A DNA stretch of 64,000 nucleotides from Strix aluco (Eukaryota; Chordata; Aves; Strigiformes; Strigidae): the NCBI RefSeq assembly GCF_031877795.1, contig NC_133958.1, positions 4,092,001 to 4,156,000 of the forward strand, written 5' to 3'. Numbering within the stretch: the first letter of the stretch is position 1; each line of letters begins with the position of its first letter. The position numbers were made by a program, and so were the translations under genes. Shown in pieces: positions 26,901-37,454 of the stretch. Below the pieces are notes generated by a model. The model was not told the DNA's origin and did no database searches. It was given only the letters and a program-made list of their open reading frames with translations.

Positions 26901-29285
26901 TGACAGCTACAACAGCTAAAACCAGTTGTCATAAAAACCATTCCCAATTTCATGGAAGGAGTGTGAGAGCACTAATGCTTAGTGAAAAAGTAAATTAAAG
27001 GGTATAAATCTAGAAAGTAAAACTAAGAAAACAGTCATGAAAAATACTAGTCATTTTTCTTCAGGGGTTATTCAGAGAAACCACTATTCAAGATGCACTA
27101 AGAAATAAAACAGGTTTAAACAAACAAAAAACCTCAAACCAAACAAAAAAACCACCTGTGCCAATCCTTATAAAAGAAGATTTTTTTGGCTTATATTAAG
27201 CGTTTGTAATTTTGTACTTTTTGGCCTAAAGGAAGACCTGCTGTTTAAGATAAATCACTGACCAGAAACACAACCAACTTACAAGAGCCTGCTTCCTGGG
27301 AAGCATCATCCACTCGTGACAGGCCAGAGAAGCCGGATTCCCCTTCAGCTTCTTGTACTGATTTAAAAGATGCTTGGAAGGCATCTATCTTGTCCTTCAG
27401 CGACCTGACGTTCTCATGCCTAAAGGGACTAACCTGCTAAAACAAAATTAACCTCATGAGACTTTCTTTCCCCCCCGCCCCAGGATGACATGGGCTTTAT
27501 TACTTTGTATTTGTACTTTGGCATAAAACAAACTCAGAGAAGAAGTAAATCTTGTATTTAACGTGGCTGCAATTTTAGTTGTATGGTAAAAATATGCAAA
27601 AAAGGAACTGTATCAAGAAATCTGTTAAGTTTTACTGCCTTTCATAATCTGTCCCTCTATACCATATCCGTTTTCTGAGTAGTCTCTGCTAGTTTCACTT
27701 AAGAACAAGTCTAATTAAAAAACAAGTCACTTATGGTAGTATTTACTTCACTTTGAACTATCAACACTTTAATTAAGAAAAAAATCAAGCATGGCAAATG
27801 CAGAAAGTAAAAGTTATGGTAAATGAAAGGTAAAATATGTGAGCATGGAGAAAAGACTCCAGACTCTACACAAACACCACTTCTAAGATTGCCTTATTCT
27901 CAAGTAAGGTGTCCAAGGGAGGTCATTAAGGCCATGGCTATTCCTTCTAGTGGCTTCTTCCTGAGACTTGCCTTCTCTTTCCACCAGCATATTTGATTCC
28001 TGGGAAGAACTAAACTGACACATTAGGTATTTGAGCAAGACTCTCACCTGTGTAAAAGCTTCTTTTTGCCTGTCACTCCTCTGCTGGGCAAGATATTGAA
28101 TAAGGGTGTTATTTTCTGGTGATCCCCGTACTCCAATTGTCGATCTTCGTCTAAATTTTAATGAAGTTGGAGACTTCCCTGAAATGGGGACAGGAAGAGA
28201 GAAAAAAAGAATATAATTTTTTTGGTAAGAATACAGAAAGCTTTAAAATGGGAATTTTTTTTTCTTTTTAAGAGTGACTTATGCTATTTATGAAAACATC
28301 CAAAGTTAGCTGCTCAGCTCAAGAAACCTTCCTGAGCAAAAGCAAACTAACTTCCTAAAAGCAAGTTAATATTTACCTAAACTATATACCAAGTGAGGAC
28401 CTGTCTTTCTTTTACTTTTTCAATTGATAGTTAAGGAACTGTCTGCCAATACTTGCAGAATTTGTCTTGCTACTCCCTTGGGAAACTCACTGACACCCAA
28501 TCAGCTGGACAGAAAAAAGTTAAATAGGGAATTAAAGCAACACCCTATCACACTTCTATCCTTGGGCATATTCAAACTCAGCCAGACAACCTGAACCTGA
28601 CCTAAACTGAAGCTTTTGATAAGCGCTTGGACAAGCTGGTCTCCAGACAGCCCTCTGAGAAGGACAACAGCCATTAGTCGCTCCAGCCTTACCTATAGAT
28701 CGTTTAGTAAAACTTTCCTGAGTAATCCCAAATTCAGCAATTGTTGTGGATGCAAAATCGACAGGTTCTTTCCTCTGTTTCTCTGACATTCCACAATCAG
28801 ATGTTTCTTCTGCTTTGTCCCTATTAGGTGTCAAGTAGCATTCATCCCCCAAAGCAACAGGTCTGCTTCTTGAAAAATTTTCCTTACTGTTTAAAGGCCA
28901 GGTAGGTTCACCAACCACATCCCCTTTTAGCGTATCAAAAAAGCGTTCAGTAAACCGACAGCTAACAACATCCTCCTTGTTGTGGTGTGATTCCTTCTTG
29001 AGGCCTTTGAAGTACTTCAGGGTGTGTTTTTGCAACTGCACCTGGTTCCCACCACTTAAATTCTCCTTCTTGGATGCCTTTATGACTTTTGATTTGGTCA
29101 CTATACAAATCTTCTGGCCTTTTGACCGATCGAGGAAAGAGGCCTCTTCCTTCTCTTCAGTGTATCTACTCTCATTTTCTTTGACTTCCAGCGGAGTGTT
29201 TATACTCTTAGATTGTTTGTGCATTGTTAGTGATTTATTTTAAGAAACATTAAGTCAGCCTTTGCTCCCTTATAATTACAGATAC
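17986..29285 (-). CDS. CDCA2: CDCA2 (Repo-Man), mitotic PP1-targeting chromatin protein, 14 coding exons
   Basis: Repo-Man recruits protein phosphatase 1 gamma to chromatin at anaphase to remove mitotic histone H3 phosphorylation (family knowledge). Coding exons in gene order: 28693-29224, 28048-28178, 27283-27436, 26272-26474, 25340-25418, 24281-24528, 23826-23913, 23081-23301, 22574-22652, 21884-21930, 20703-20894, 19977-20151, 19237-19451, 17986-18831. All junctions are GT-AG and all phases join, giving 1069 aa (human about 1023). Landmarks: RRRSTIGVRGSPE near residue 190; RRRVSF at 387-392; KVTFGEVLSPEIFDE at 493-507, the PP1 RVxF site; SLYGEREMASKKPLLSPIPE in the exon at 19977; then a basic tail with repeated RRRS/T motifs. 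The start at 29224 has an in-frame TAA just upstream. The exon probably begins at 29285, after a good pyrimidine tract ending GATAG. A non-coding first exon should lie in the CpG island. Small exons and their exact acceptors are the least certain parts. Confidence 0.95.
19010..19185 (-). repeat. CR1-type LINE 3' fragment in CDCA2 intron 13
   Basis: On the plus strand GGACGGAGACTCCATGACCT then CTCCAGGCAGCCTGTCCCAA and TGTTTAATCACTCCTAAG is the reverse complement of the CR1 3' region. The element is therefore in the same orientation as CDCA2. It is short and old. Confidence 0.75.
23411..23431. repeat. 21-base homopolymer C in CDCA2 intron 7
   Basis: An uninterrupted C run (G on the transcribed strand) lies about 110 bases upstream of the exon carrying the PP1-docking site. 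Length is likely variable and hard to sequence. Confidence 0.9.
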
Positions 29286-30083
29286 CTATCAAAAAAAGAA
29301 AAAGAGATTTTATTAGGTATTTGGTATGAGCAAGAGTTTGCTACCATTCTCAAACTTCTACCAAACCTAGGTTTTTCCTAGAACAAGGTGCGGTGGAAAG
29401 GGAAAGTTGTATTTCTGGAAAGGACACAAAAGCCCAGCACTATAAAGGAAAATGCACAGCAATATAATCCTGCAGCAGAAGTGTTTCATCAGCAAGAAAA
29501 TACAAGGCTATGTTTTCACTCAATCAAACTTCAAGTTAGTATAAAATATGTTAAGCACAATCACACTGTGATCGTTCTGCTCTATGTGTTGCAACAAGTA
29601 TTAGCAGCTTAATACTAATTGGAAAATTCAAGACACTAACATTTTTTGCGTTTAGTTTCTTGGGTTTAAGCATGTAGAGTTCAATAACGTCAGTCTGAAA
29701 CTTTGGCTCCACAAGTATATGTATTTCTCCGTATTTTGTGGAACACGAATTAAGCTGTTACATACCGCGCGCGTGCAACATTTTGTTTTTTTAATTTTTA
29801 ACTGTTTTAAGTGCCCGCTAAAAAGCGATGCCTGCACCCACCCGGTTATACAACCGAGATACGCGACTGTGCGAGGGGCCAGGGCCCAACATCGGCCGCT
29901 GCTCACACAGGGGCTCCCCAGTCCCCTCAGCGCCCGCCCGCCCCCCCAGACCCCCACAGCGCAGCGCGCCCCCAGACACCCTTCCAGCGTCCCCCCCTCT
30001 TATATCCCCGCACCACACAGCCCGCACCCCGCCTCACCGCGCACTCCCCTCACCTCCGCCCAGACGCCTCCAGACCCCGCACC

Positions 30084-30100
30084 CGCCTCCCACATTCAAA
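30084..30100 (-). promoter_or_regulatory. CDE/CHR-like cell-cycle element upstream of CDCA2
   Basis: On the minus strand GCGGCTCGGTTTGAAT contains the CHR consensus TTTGAA (plus 30095-30100) preceded by GCGG five bases away, close to the GGCGG-4-TTTGAA layout of CDC25C-type G2/M promoters. It lies about 870 bases upstream of the CDCA2 start codon, in the CpG island. Function is inferred from motif and gene identity; a six-base CHR match can occur by chance. Confidence 0.4.
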
Positions 30101-30693
30101 CCGAGCCGCACTACTGCGTACTCCTCCGCGCCTCTCGCCCGCCCCTCGCGCCCGCCAGGCACCACGGCCGCGGGTGCGCGGGAGGAAGAGGGTGCACGGG
30201 AGGAAGGCGGCTCCAGGAACCGGCCCCGGGCCGCCCCTCCACGCTCCGGGAGCTGGCAGGGCTTCAGGGCCGGGGGGGACTCTTTTGCTCCCTGAGCGCG
30301 GAGGGATCACAAACCTTTGGTCACGTGCTGAAGGACCGTTTTTGAAAAAAAAAAAAAAAAAGTCCATTCAACGAGCAGCGCCCACGTGACAGGATGCTCC
30401 AATCAAAGGCGACTCTCCCTTAATCATGCTTTATACTAACTTAGGGCTCTACTCCTCTCGTGATTGGCTGCCGGCAGCGCTCCGGCCGGAACGCCACGCC
30501 CCTCTCTAGCATTGCCCCGCCCACCCCGCCCACCTGCCCTTGCCCCGCCACTCCGGCAGGACGCGTTTCTTATTGGACCGCGGGCTCAGCGCGGCGCGGC
30601 CGCGATTGGCTGCGGCTCATGTCGGTCAGCGGGCGCTGCCTTCCGGGTTCGGCAGGAGGAGCGGGCTGGGGCTGCCGCCGCCGCCGCTGCAGC

Positions 30694-33600
30694 ATGAGGC
30701 GGGTCACGCTGTTCGTTAACGGCAGCCCCCGGAACGGGAAGGTGAGGGGCGGGGAGGGGGGGTCGGGCCCTCGGTGGGGTCCCGCCGCCCGCGGGGAGGT
30801 GCCGCTCGCTTCCCCCCCCCGGGTTGTTCCTCCTCCCTTCCCCTCGCCTCTGGCCGGGGTGGCAGCCGGCGGGCAGCCGCTGGCAGGGGCGGGGCGGCGG
30901 TGGCCGCGTTTGGGCTCCCGCCGGTGCGGGACGGGGCTCCCGCCTCTGCGTTCGGCACGAAGGAGGAGCCCTCAGGGCCGCAGTGCCCCTGGCTGCGGCG
31001 GAGGGGCCGCGCTGCTCCCGCCGCCCCCTCCCCGGCCGCGGGGTGGGCTGCCGGGGCCTAGTCCTGGTGCCGCGGGGGGTGTGTGTGGCTGCCGGGGAGT
31101 GCTGAGGGGAATCGCGACAAGCCGACAACTTCTTGCTGGAGTCGCAGTTAAAGGCACCTTCAGATTGTCGTTACTGAGTCGGATCCTGCTGGGCACGTCC
31201 TCGGTAACGGCGGGAGCGCGGCAGCTCGGTCCCGCAGGATGGCAGCGCTCTGCCGCGCCCAGCGGAACCGGGCAGCCCAGGGAATGGTCCGGACTCTGCT
31301 CGCTTCTGAGAGCCTGGGCGCTCATGTCTCAGGAGTGAAAACAGTTCAGGTCTCTGGGCCCGAGCAGTGCACAAACAGCTCAGGAAAAGGCCCAGCGATG
31401 CGGTTCTAAATGGTCCCTCTTGTCCCCATCCACGCATCTGGAGTGGAGACAGTTAATGTGGCAGTAGCTCAGTCTTTGGTTTTAGAGAGGTAAATACGGG
31501 AGAGACTTGGAACAGAACAAAGAGCAGTATTTCCTTAGAGAAATAAATACTTGAATCGTAATATTCCCGTAGTACCAACGTTCATTCTTCCACTGCTGCT
31601 GCCACCTCGGCCCGTTGAGTCTTGGGCGAGAGATGTGCAAGTCGCCTCATTTTAAGGCAGCTGTGTTTCTAACATCAAAGTTGGTCTGTTCGTTTCCTTT
31701 TTTTAGTGAAGATCCATACATCTCTTCCTCCCCGCAGAAGATATTGATAGCCCTGGTAACAACTCTGAAATGGCAGAAACTATCTGCACGCAGTGCCTGT
31801 AGCTGCCTCTCTCCTCTGCAGGTTGTGGCTGTGTATGGGACTTTATCCGATTTGCTGTCTGTGGCTAGTAATAAGCTTGGAATAAAAGCCACCAGTGTTT
31901 ACAACGGAAAAGGTGGACTCATTGATGACATCGCTTTGATTAGGTAAGGCTTCTCCAATAAAAGTCAAGTCACGGATGGGGATTAAGAGAGTTACTAGCC
32001 TGTTAGTCCTCTGATCTTAATCAATAACCAGTGCTTTCCTTAAAAACAGATCTAATCATTGCCATCCAGTGTGCCCAAAGGTGCCTTCGTGCCTCAAGGA
32101 AAAATACGACTGTCTTTTGAACTTTAAATCATTTCTATCTTGATGAATCAGAACTTGATACAAGCTGCATTTTATGCCTTTTAACATCCTCCCGTGTTGA
32201 TTTACAGTGCAATGTATGTACCAGGAAAATCCCACTATTCTAGTCAGCACTTGGATGAGGGTTTTTTTTGAAAAGGAGACAAACTGTAGCATTGCTTTGG
32301 CCTCACAGAATACTCCCAAGAGCGGGGAGAAAAGCAACTATTTTGTGAAACTAAACTGGTTGAGTAACAAGTGCTCCCTACCTGGTTGATACAGATAACA
32401 TCTCTAGTGAAGTCAAGCATATTACAATCCACTGGAACCTGCAAAATTAAGATAAAAGACACTGAAGTTCTAACTAATGGCAACTGATTATCATTTACCT
32501 TAAACTAATCAGGAGGGGTTCCCACTGTCACTTAGATGAACGAAAAATTATGATTAATTTTTTTTTTCTTTCTCCTCCTCTTCCCCTTTCAGGGATGATG
32601 ATGTTTTGTTTGTCTGTGAAGGGGAACCATTCATTGGTAAGTCTGTCATTCTTATGTTTAACCTTCTGTTTAATGGAAAGAGGGTTAGTTTTGCTTTAAT
32701 ATGAATCTAAAATTTTCTTTTGTGGTGTTTCCAGAAGACATGCCTTACCATATGGAGGATTCAGAAATATTCACAATTTTTTTTCTAGTAATTACTGTGT
32801 CTTTCTCATCTGTGTAGATCCTCAGACTGATGGGAGACCTCAAGAAGAACTAACAGGGTCACACACAGATTGGTTAACCCTCAATGTTGGAGGCCGATAC
32901 TTCACCACTACACGGTAAAAATGCAGCTAGTTAGTTTTGTTCTTAAAGCACTTGATTTCAGGAAAGTGGTTACAGCAGCTGGTAGTGTACATTCAGCTGG
33001 TGAGGCTCCACATGCTCTCGCGAAAGAGCTAGAAAAGTTACTTACTATGGAGTAGGAGGTCTTTGACTTCTGCAACTTTCTCTGTATTTCGTATTTGCTA
33101 CCGCAATTTGGCAACAAATTAATTCTTAAAACAGTTTACATATGAAGTAAAACTGATGAAAAACCTGAACAGGCCTGGATTTATCCTTGGAATATTTCAG
33201 TTAACTAAGTGCTTTGTATTTAAAATACCTTTACCTCAGGTCAGAAACATATTTTGTTACCACACTGTATGAAGTGAAATCAGTACAGTGTTGTAGCTGT
33301 TGCAATGCATATTGCACACCGAGGGCAGAAAAGACACTCCAGCCAGCAAGTTTGTCTCTTGTGGAAGACACTCCAGTGTAAAAATAAAACTGTGCTGCCT
33401 TTGTTTTCTAGGAGCACTTTGGTTAATAAAGAACCTGACAGTATGCTGGCCCACATGTTTAAAGATAAAGGTTAGTATATTGAAATAAACTTTATTTTTC
33501 AAGCTAACAAATTAGCAAAGCAGGCAAAAGGCACTATCAAGTTGAGACTCTTGTTCATATGTTAAAGTATCAAAAGTATGTTAAAGTATCAAAGCAGAAC

Positions 33601-36600
33601 GTATAATCATTTTTTAAATAATTGTTTCTTTCTCCGTTGCCTACGTAATGCTTATCATCTCACAAACTGGAAGAATAACTTCCATCCATAGTTATTATTT
33701 TGGGGCCTTTGTTTGAGTTTAGATTTTCATCTTAGTGTTGCATCTTGCTCGGTTTTGTCAACAGAATCAATGGGCAAACACTACATGACAGCCTTTAGGA
33801 AACTAAAATCTTAATGCTGCTTTTATTCTAGCAATGATTCTTATGTATGTGATAAAAGGTTTTAGTTATTTGTAGCAGGAGTGAGTTCATTTTAAGGTGA
33901 TTTCCCCCTACCCCCTCTTATTTTCCTTCCTTTTCTCTAAGAAACGTCCTTTCAAGTGGAATGTTTCATAATCCAGTACCCTTTGGTAGTAAAAATCTGA
34001 AACTGAAGCAAATGCTCTTCTATTAATATATCAAATTTAATTATATATATGTTGTGGAAACAGATGCTTGGGGAAATAAGCAAGATCATAGAGGAGCATT
34101 CCTAATTGACCGCAGCCCAGAGTATTTTGAGCCAATTTTGAACTATTTGCGTCACGGACAGCTCATTGTAAATGATGGCATTAATTTGCTAGGTAGGTAT
34201 TACCTGTATGACATCTCCTAAATTATTACTCTTTAGAAGTTAAACTTTGCCCTCAGGTAAACATGATCAAGTCAGTGGGAGTTTTGTATGCTCATCTAAA
34301 TGTTTGGGATTTTTCTTTGGTGAATTTATTCTCAAGCATTGCAATTCCAATGCTTGGTTTAATGAAGATACACTGTTTAAACTTACTTGAGAGCATTAAA
34401 AATTCTCCCTTCTGGATTCAGTATCTTTAACCTTGGTATTGGAAACATCCTTTCTGAGTTATTTTTTCCTTTTAGCTGCAAGCAAGCTTGCTTTTCCCCT
34501 ATCCAGTTACATCTGACGTAATGTGGTTGTCAGTTTTAATTAGTGTTTGCATTTATTCAAGACTCCTTAAACTTCAACGAGTGATCTGTTCATCTTTGTT
34601 AGTGTAGGTAAAATGTATAACAAGTAGGGAAAGTTGATTGAATTGATGCTCCTCCAGTAGTAAGGATGGATTAACCCAAACTTCCTGGCTACACACTGCC
34701 TTCTCCAGTGAGGGAAGAAGAATGCCCTCTTGTTTAGCGACTCCCTGTAAATAACTACTGCTTTGTTTTGTTAGGTGTTTTGGAAGAAGCCAGGTTTTTT
34801 GGTATCGATTCACTAATTGAACATCTAGAAATAGCTATTAAGGTAACTTGTTTTCTTTAATACATGAATGCACATGTCCTGTTCTTCCAGGCACTATATA
34901 ATTTAGTCCCGTCCGTATTAGCTTTTAAACAACTCTCTCAACAGAATTCCCAGCCAGCTGAGGATCATTCTCCCATATCTCGAAAGGAGTTTGTCCGATT
35001 CCTGCTGGCAACCCCAACCAAGTCTGAGCTGCGATGTCAGGTGCGAAGATGCAGACTTTGTCTTGCTCTGTAGTGTCGGTGTCTGGTGGTGAAATATCCT
35101 GCAGCATCGTGTGACAACATGAAATCCAAACAACGTGTGCTTCCCCCCTGCTTTTTAATTGAGTTTTGATTCCAAACTGTGGCAGTGACCTTAACATGAA
35201 ATTCAAGCACGCTGCTTGGGCTGCTTTCCTTATTTAGGTTGAAGGTTTCCTGGAGAAGCAATTTGTTAAGCTATTCTATTTAAATGTAAAATGCACTAGC
35301 ATAACCGAGGACAGTGCTTGATAGCTTTGCACTTACATTTCATTAGTCTTAAGTAGTAGAATAGATGGTCCTGTGTGTGTATATCTAGATCTCTGTGTAT
35401 ATTTATATACATATACATGATTCTCTGAACTGTTTTGTGTTCAGAGCTACACCTCCTCTTCTGTAACTTTTAGGGGTTTATTGTTTTGGTTTTAGGGTCT
35501 CAATTTCAGCGGAGCGGATCTTTCACGTCTCGATCTTCGATACATAAACTTCAAGATGGCTAACCTAAGCCGTTGCAACCTAGCGCACGCCAACCTGTGC
35601 TGTGCCAATCTGGAAAGAGCTGACCTCTCTGGATCAGTGCTCGATGTAAGAACTGTTGCATCTTGGAAAGTCTGGGGTATCCTTTAGTTATTTTAAGGGA
35701 AGAGGAATTGGAGCAAGCGGATAAGTGTAAAACATGTAGTTGTTCAATATTTTCTGCAATTGTTCTAGTTAGATGACTTCAAAAGCTTTTCGAAGCTCTC
35801 TTAAGTAAAAAAAGGGCAGTGGGTGAGAATTATCTGCCTTCCTGATGATACAGAAGTAATAGTATAGCAAGTTCCTACACTTTCTCACAGTAACAAGGCT
35901 GTTGTGCTTTAATGGGATTCACTTCCAAAACAGAAATGAAAACTCTACTCTGATCATTTTCGGTAACAGTTCATCTTCGCGCTTTGATGAATCTCACTGC
36001 CGTGTCCGTCTCTCTCAGTGTGCCAACCTTCAAGGGGTAAAGATGCTGTGTTCCAACGCAGAAGGAGCATCTCTAAAAGGGTGCAATTTTGAAGATCCAT
36101 CAGGCCTTAAAGCTAATTTGGAAGGTAAGTTTTTGCCTGGTAGGTACTCTCTGGAAACCGAACCATGTGTTTGTAAATCTATGTGGCATGTGAAAGGTTT
36201 AGCTGGTGTTTGTACAGTCCATGTTCTCATGACAAGAGGCCACAAATAACCAGCCTGAGTGTGTGACCGTATAATTATTAAATTCCAAGTTCTACCTTGA
36301 CCTCTTATCAATTTACATGGCTCTGAGGAAGCATCATTCTGGAGCTACTGTGTTTCTGACCGTTTTTCCTCATGAAACTGCTCTTTGTCTGTTTTAGGTG
36401 CTAACCTGAAAGGTGTTGACATGGAAGGCAGTCAAATGACAGGAATTAATCTAAGAGTTGCAACGCTGAAAAATGCTAAACTAAAAAACTGTAATCTTAG
36501 AGGAGCAACTTTGGCAGGAACTGATTTGGAAGTGAGTTATGATTCATTTTATATACTAACTAGTCAACTGATTGTGGGGTTTGCTGGCTTTTGGCTGAGT

Positions 36601-37454
36601 TCTCCAGCTTCCAACTAGACAGAGTGAACTCTTCTTTTTTCAGACTTAGTGAGCTATGGCTGACCTAAGGAATCACATTTCATTCTAGCCTCAGTTTGGA
36701 AGGCGAGTCTAAAGTCTTGGCTTTGCCAGCACCTCCAAGCCCCAGGAATGGCTTGTATCATCTCAAAGTGATGCATGGAAATACTGCTGAACCTAACTCT
36801 TAGTGTGAGATTGTGCCCTCACGGAAGAACTCAAGAGAAATGCAGTGGCCTGGGTTTGTGGGTGGTTGGTTTTTTTGATCCTGAGATGTCATTTGTAGAG
36901 TAATGATGGAGTCTTACCTGACTGGTGGCATGTGATACACTGCTGCCTCTGTTAGAAAGACAAACTAGCTCACTTTGCAAGCTGCGTACGTGGCTGTTCT
37001 TCCCCAAGTACTAGAGAGAGAAGTATTCAGAGTAATGTCTGGTGAGATTGCAAGAGGTGGCTTCTTTCTCGCTCTGTTCAGCAAGTGTTAGTAACTCCTG
37101 GAAGATAATTCGATATAAAGAGTGTCAGTCTAACAAAAATAAATCCAGCTGTTACTGTGAAAAGACTCTATTCTCTTAGAAGAAGTAACTAAAACTTTAA
37201 ATTGAGGTGACAGACTGGAAGTTTACATGGAAATTTATGGAAGTATATGTGGTTTCTGTATAAATGTAGTTAAGGTAAAGTTTTGAACTAAATTCTGGGT
37301 GTATTCAATTAACATTTGTTTTTCTTTTACCCTTTAGAATTGTGATCTGTCAGGTTGTGATCTACAAGAAGCTAATTTGAGGGGATCTAATGTAAAAGGA
37401 GCTATCTTTGAAGAGATGCTGACACCTTTGCACATGTCTCAGAGCGTCAGATAG
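30694..37454 (+). CDS. KCTD9: KCTD9, BTB/pentapeptide-repeat protein, complete, 12 exons
   Basis: KCTD-family proteins assemble through a BTB/T1 domain and many act as cullin-3 substrate adaptors; KCTD9 differs in carrying C-terminal pentapeptide repeats (family knowledge). Exons: 30694-30741, 31822-31943, 32593-32636, 32818-32914, 33412-33470, 34064-34192, 34775-34842, 34945-35040, 35496-35645, 36019-36124, 36398-36531, 37338-37454. They join in phase to 389 aa, the human length. Residues 1-71 are the N-terminal KHA-like region ([16 protein letters not shown], then [18 protein letters not shown]). The BTB/T1 domain starts at [19 protein letters not shown], residues 89-107. From about 222 to 376 run A(D/N)LxxxxL-type pentapeptide repeats such as [18 protein letters not shown]. 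It ends in [10 protein letters not shown]. Protein identity to human is very high as I recall it. Transcription should start in the CpG island shared with CDCA2. Confidence 0.98.
30746..30767 (+). other. Potential G-quadruplex at the start of KCTD9 intron 1
   Basis: Four G runs (4, 4, 7 and 3 bases) separated by one or two bases begin five bases into intron 1. The composition fits the canonical four-run quadruplex pattern. Formation is not shown by sequence alone. Confidence 0.5.

Larger units (their letters stand above)
29850..31320. promoter_or_regulatory. CpG island and divergent promoter of CDCA2 and KCTD9
   Basis: A GC-rich, CpG-dense block sits between the CDCA2 start codon (29224, minus) and the KCTD9 start codon (30694, plus), 1470 bases apart, and runs into KCTD9 intron 1. 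It contains NF-Y boxes in both orientations (CCAAT at 30399; ATTGG at 30463, 30572 and 30605) and two CACGTG E-boxes (30322 and 30383). No TATA box is evident. This is the usual architecture of a shared housekeeping promoter. Exact edges and start sites are inferred. Confidence 0.85.

Noticed and set aside
29719-30345. Long overlapping proline/arginine-rich frames between CDCA2 and KCTD9
   Set aside because: Several frames on both strands are open at once, as expected from CpG-island composition; low-complexity peptides.
30460-31338. 292-codon plus-strand open frame in the CpG island
   Set aside because: GC-rich sequence lacks stops; it reads through the KCTD9 exon 1 donor into intron. Only the KCTD9 exon 1 part is real, with the in-frame upstream ATG noted separately.
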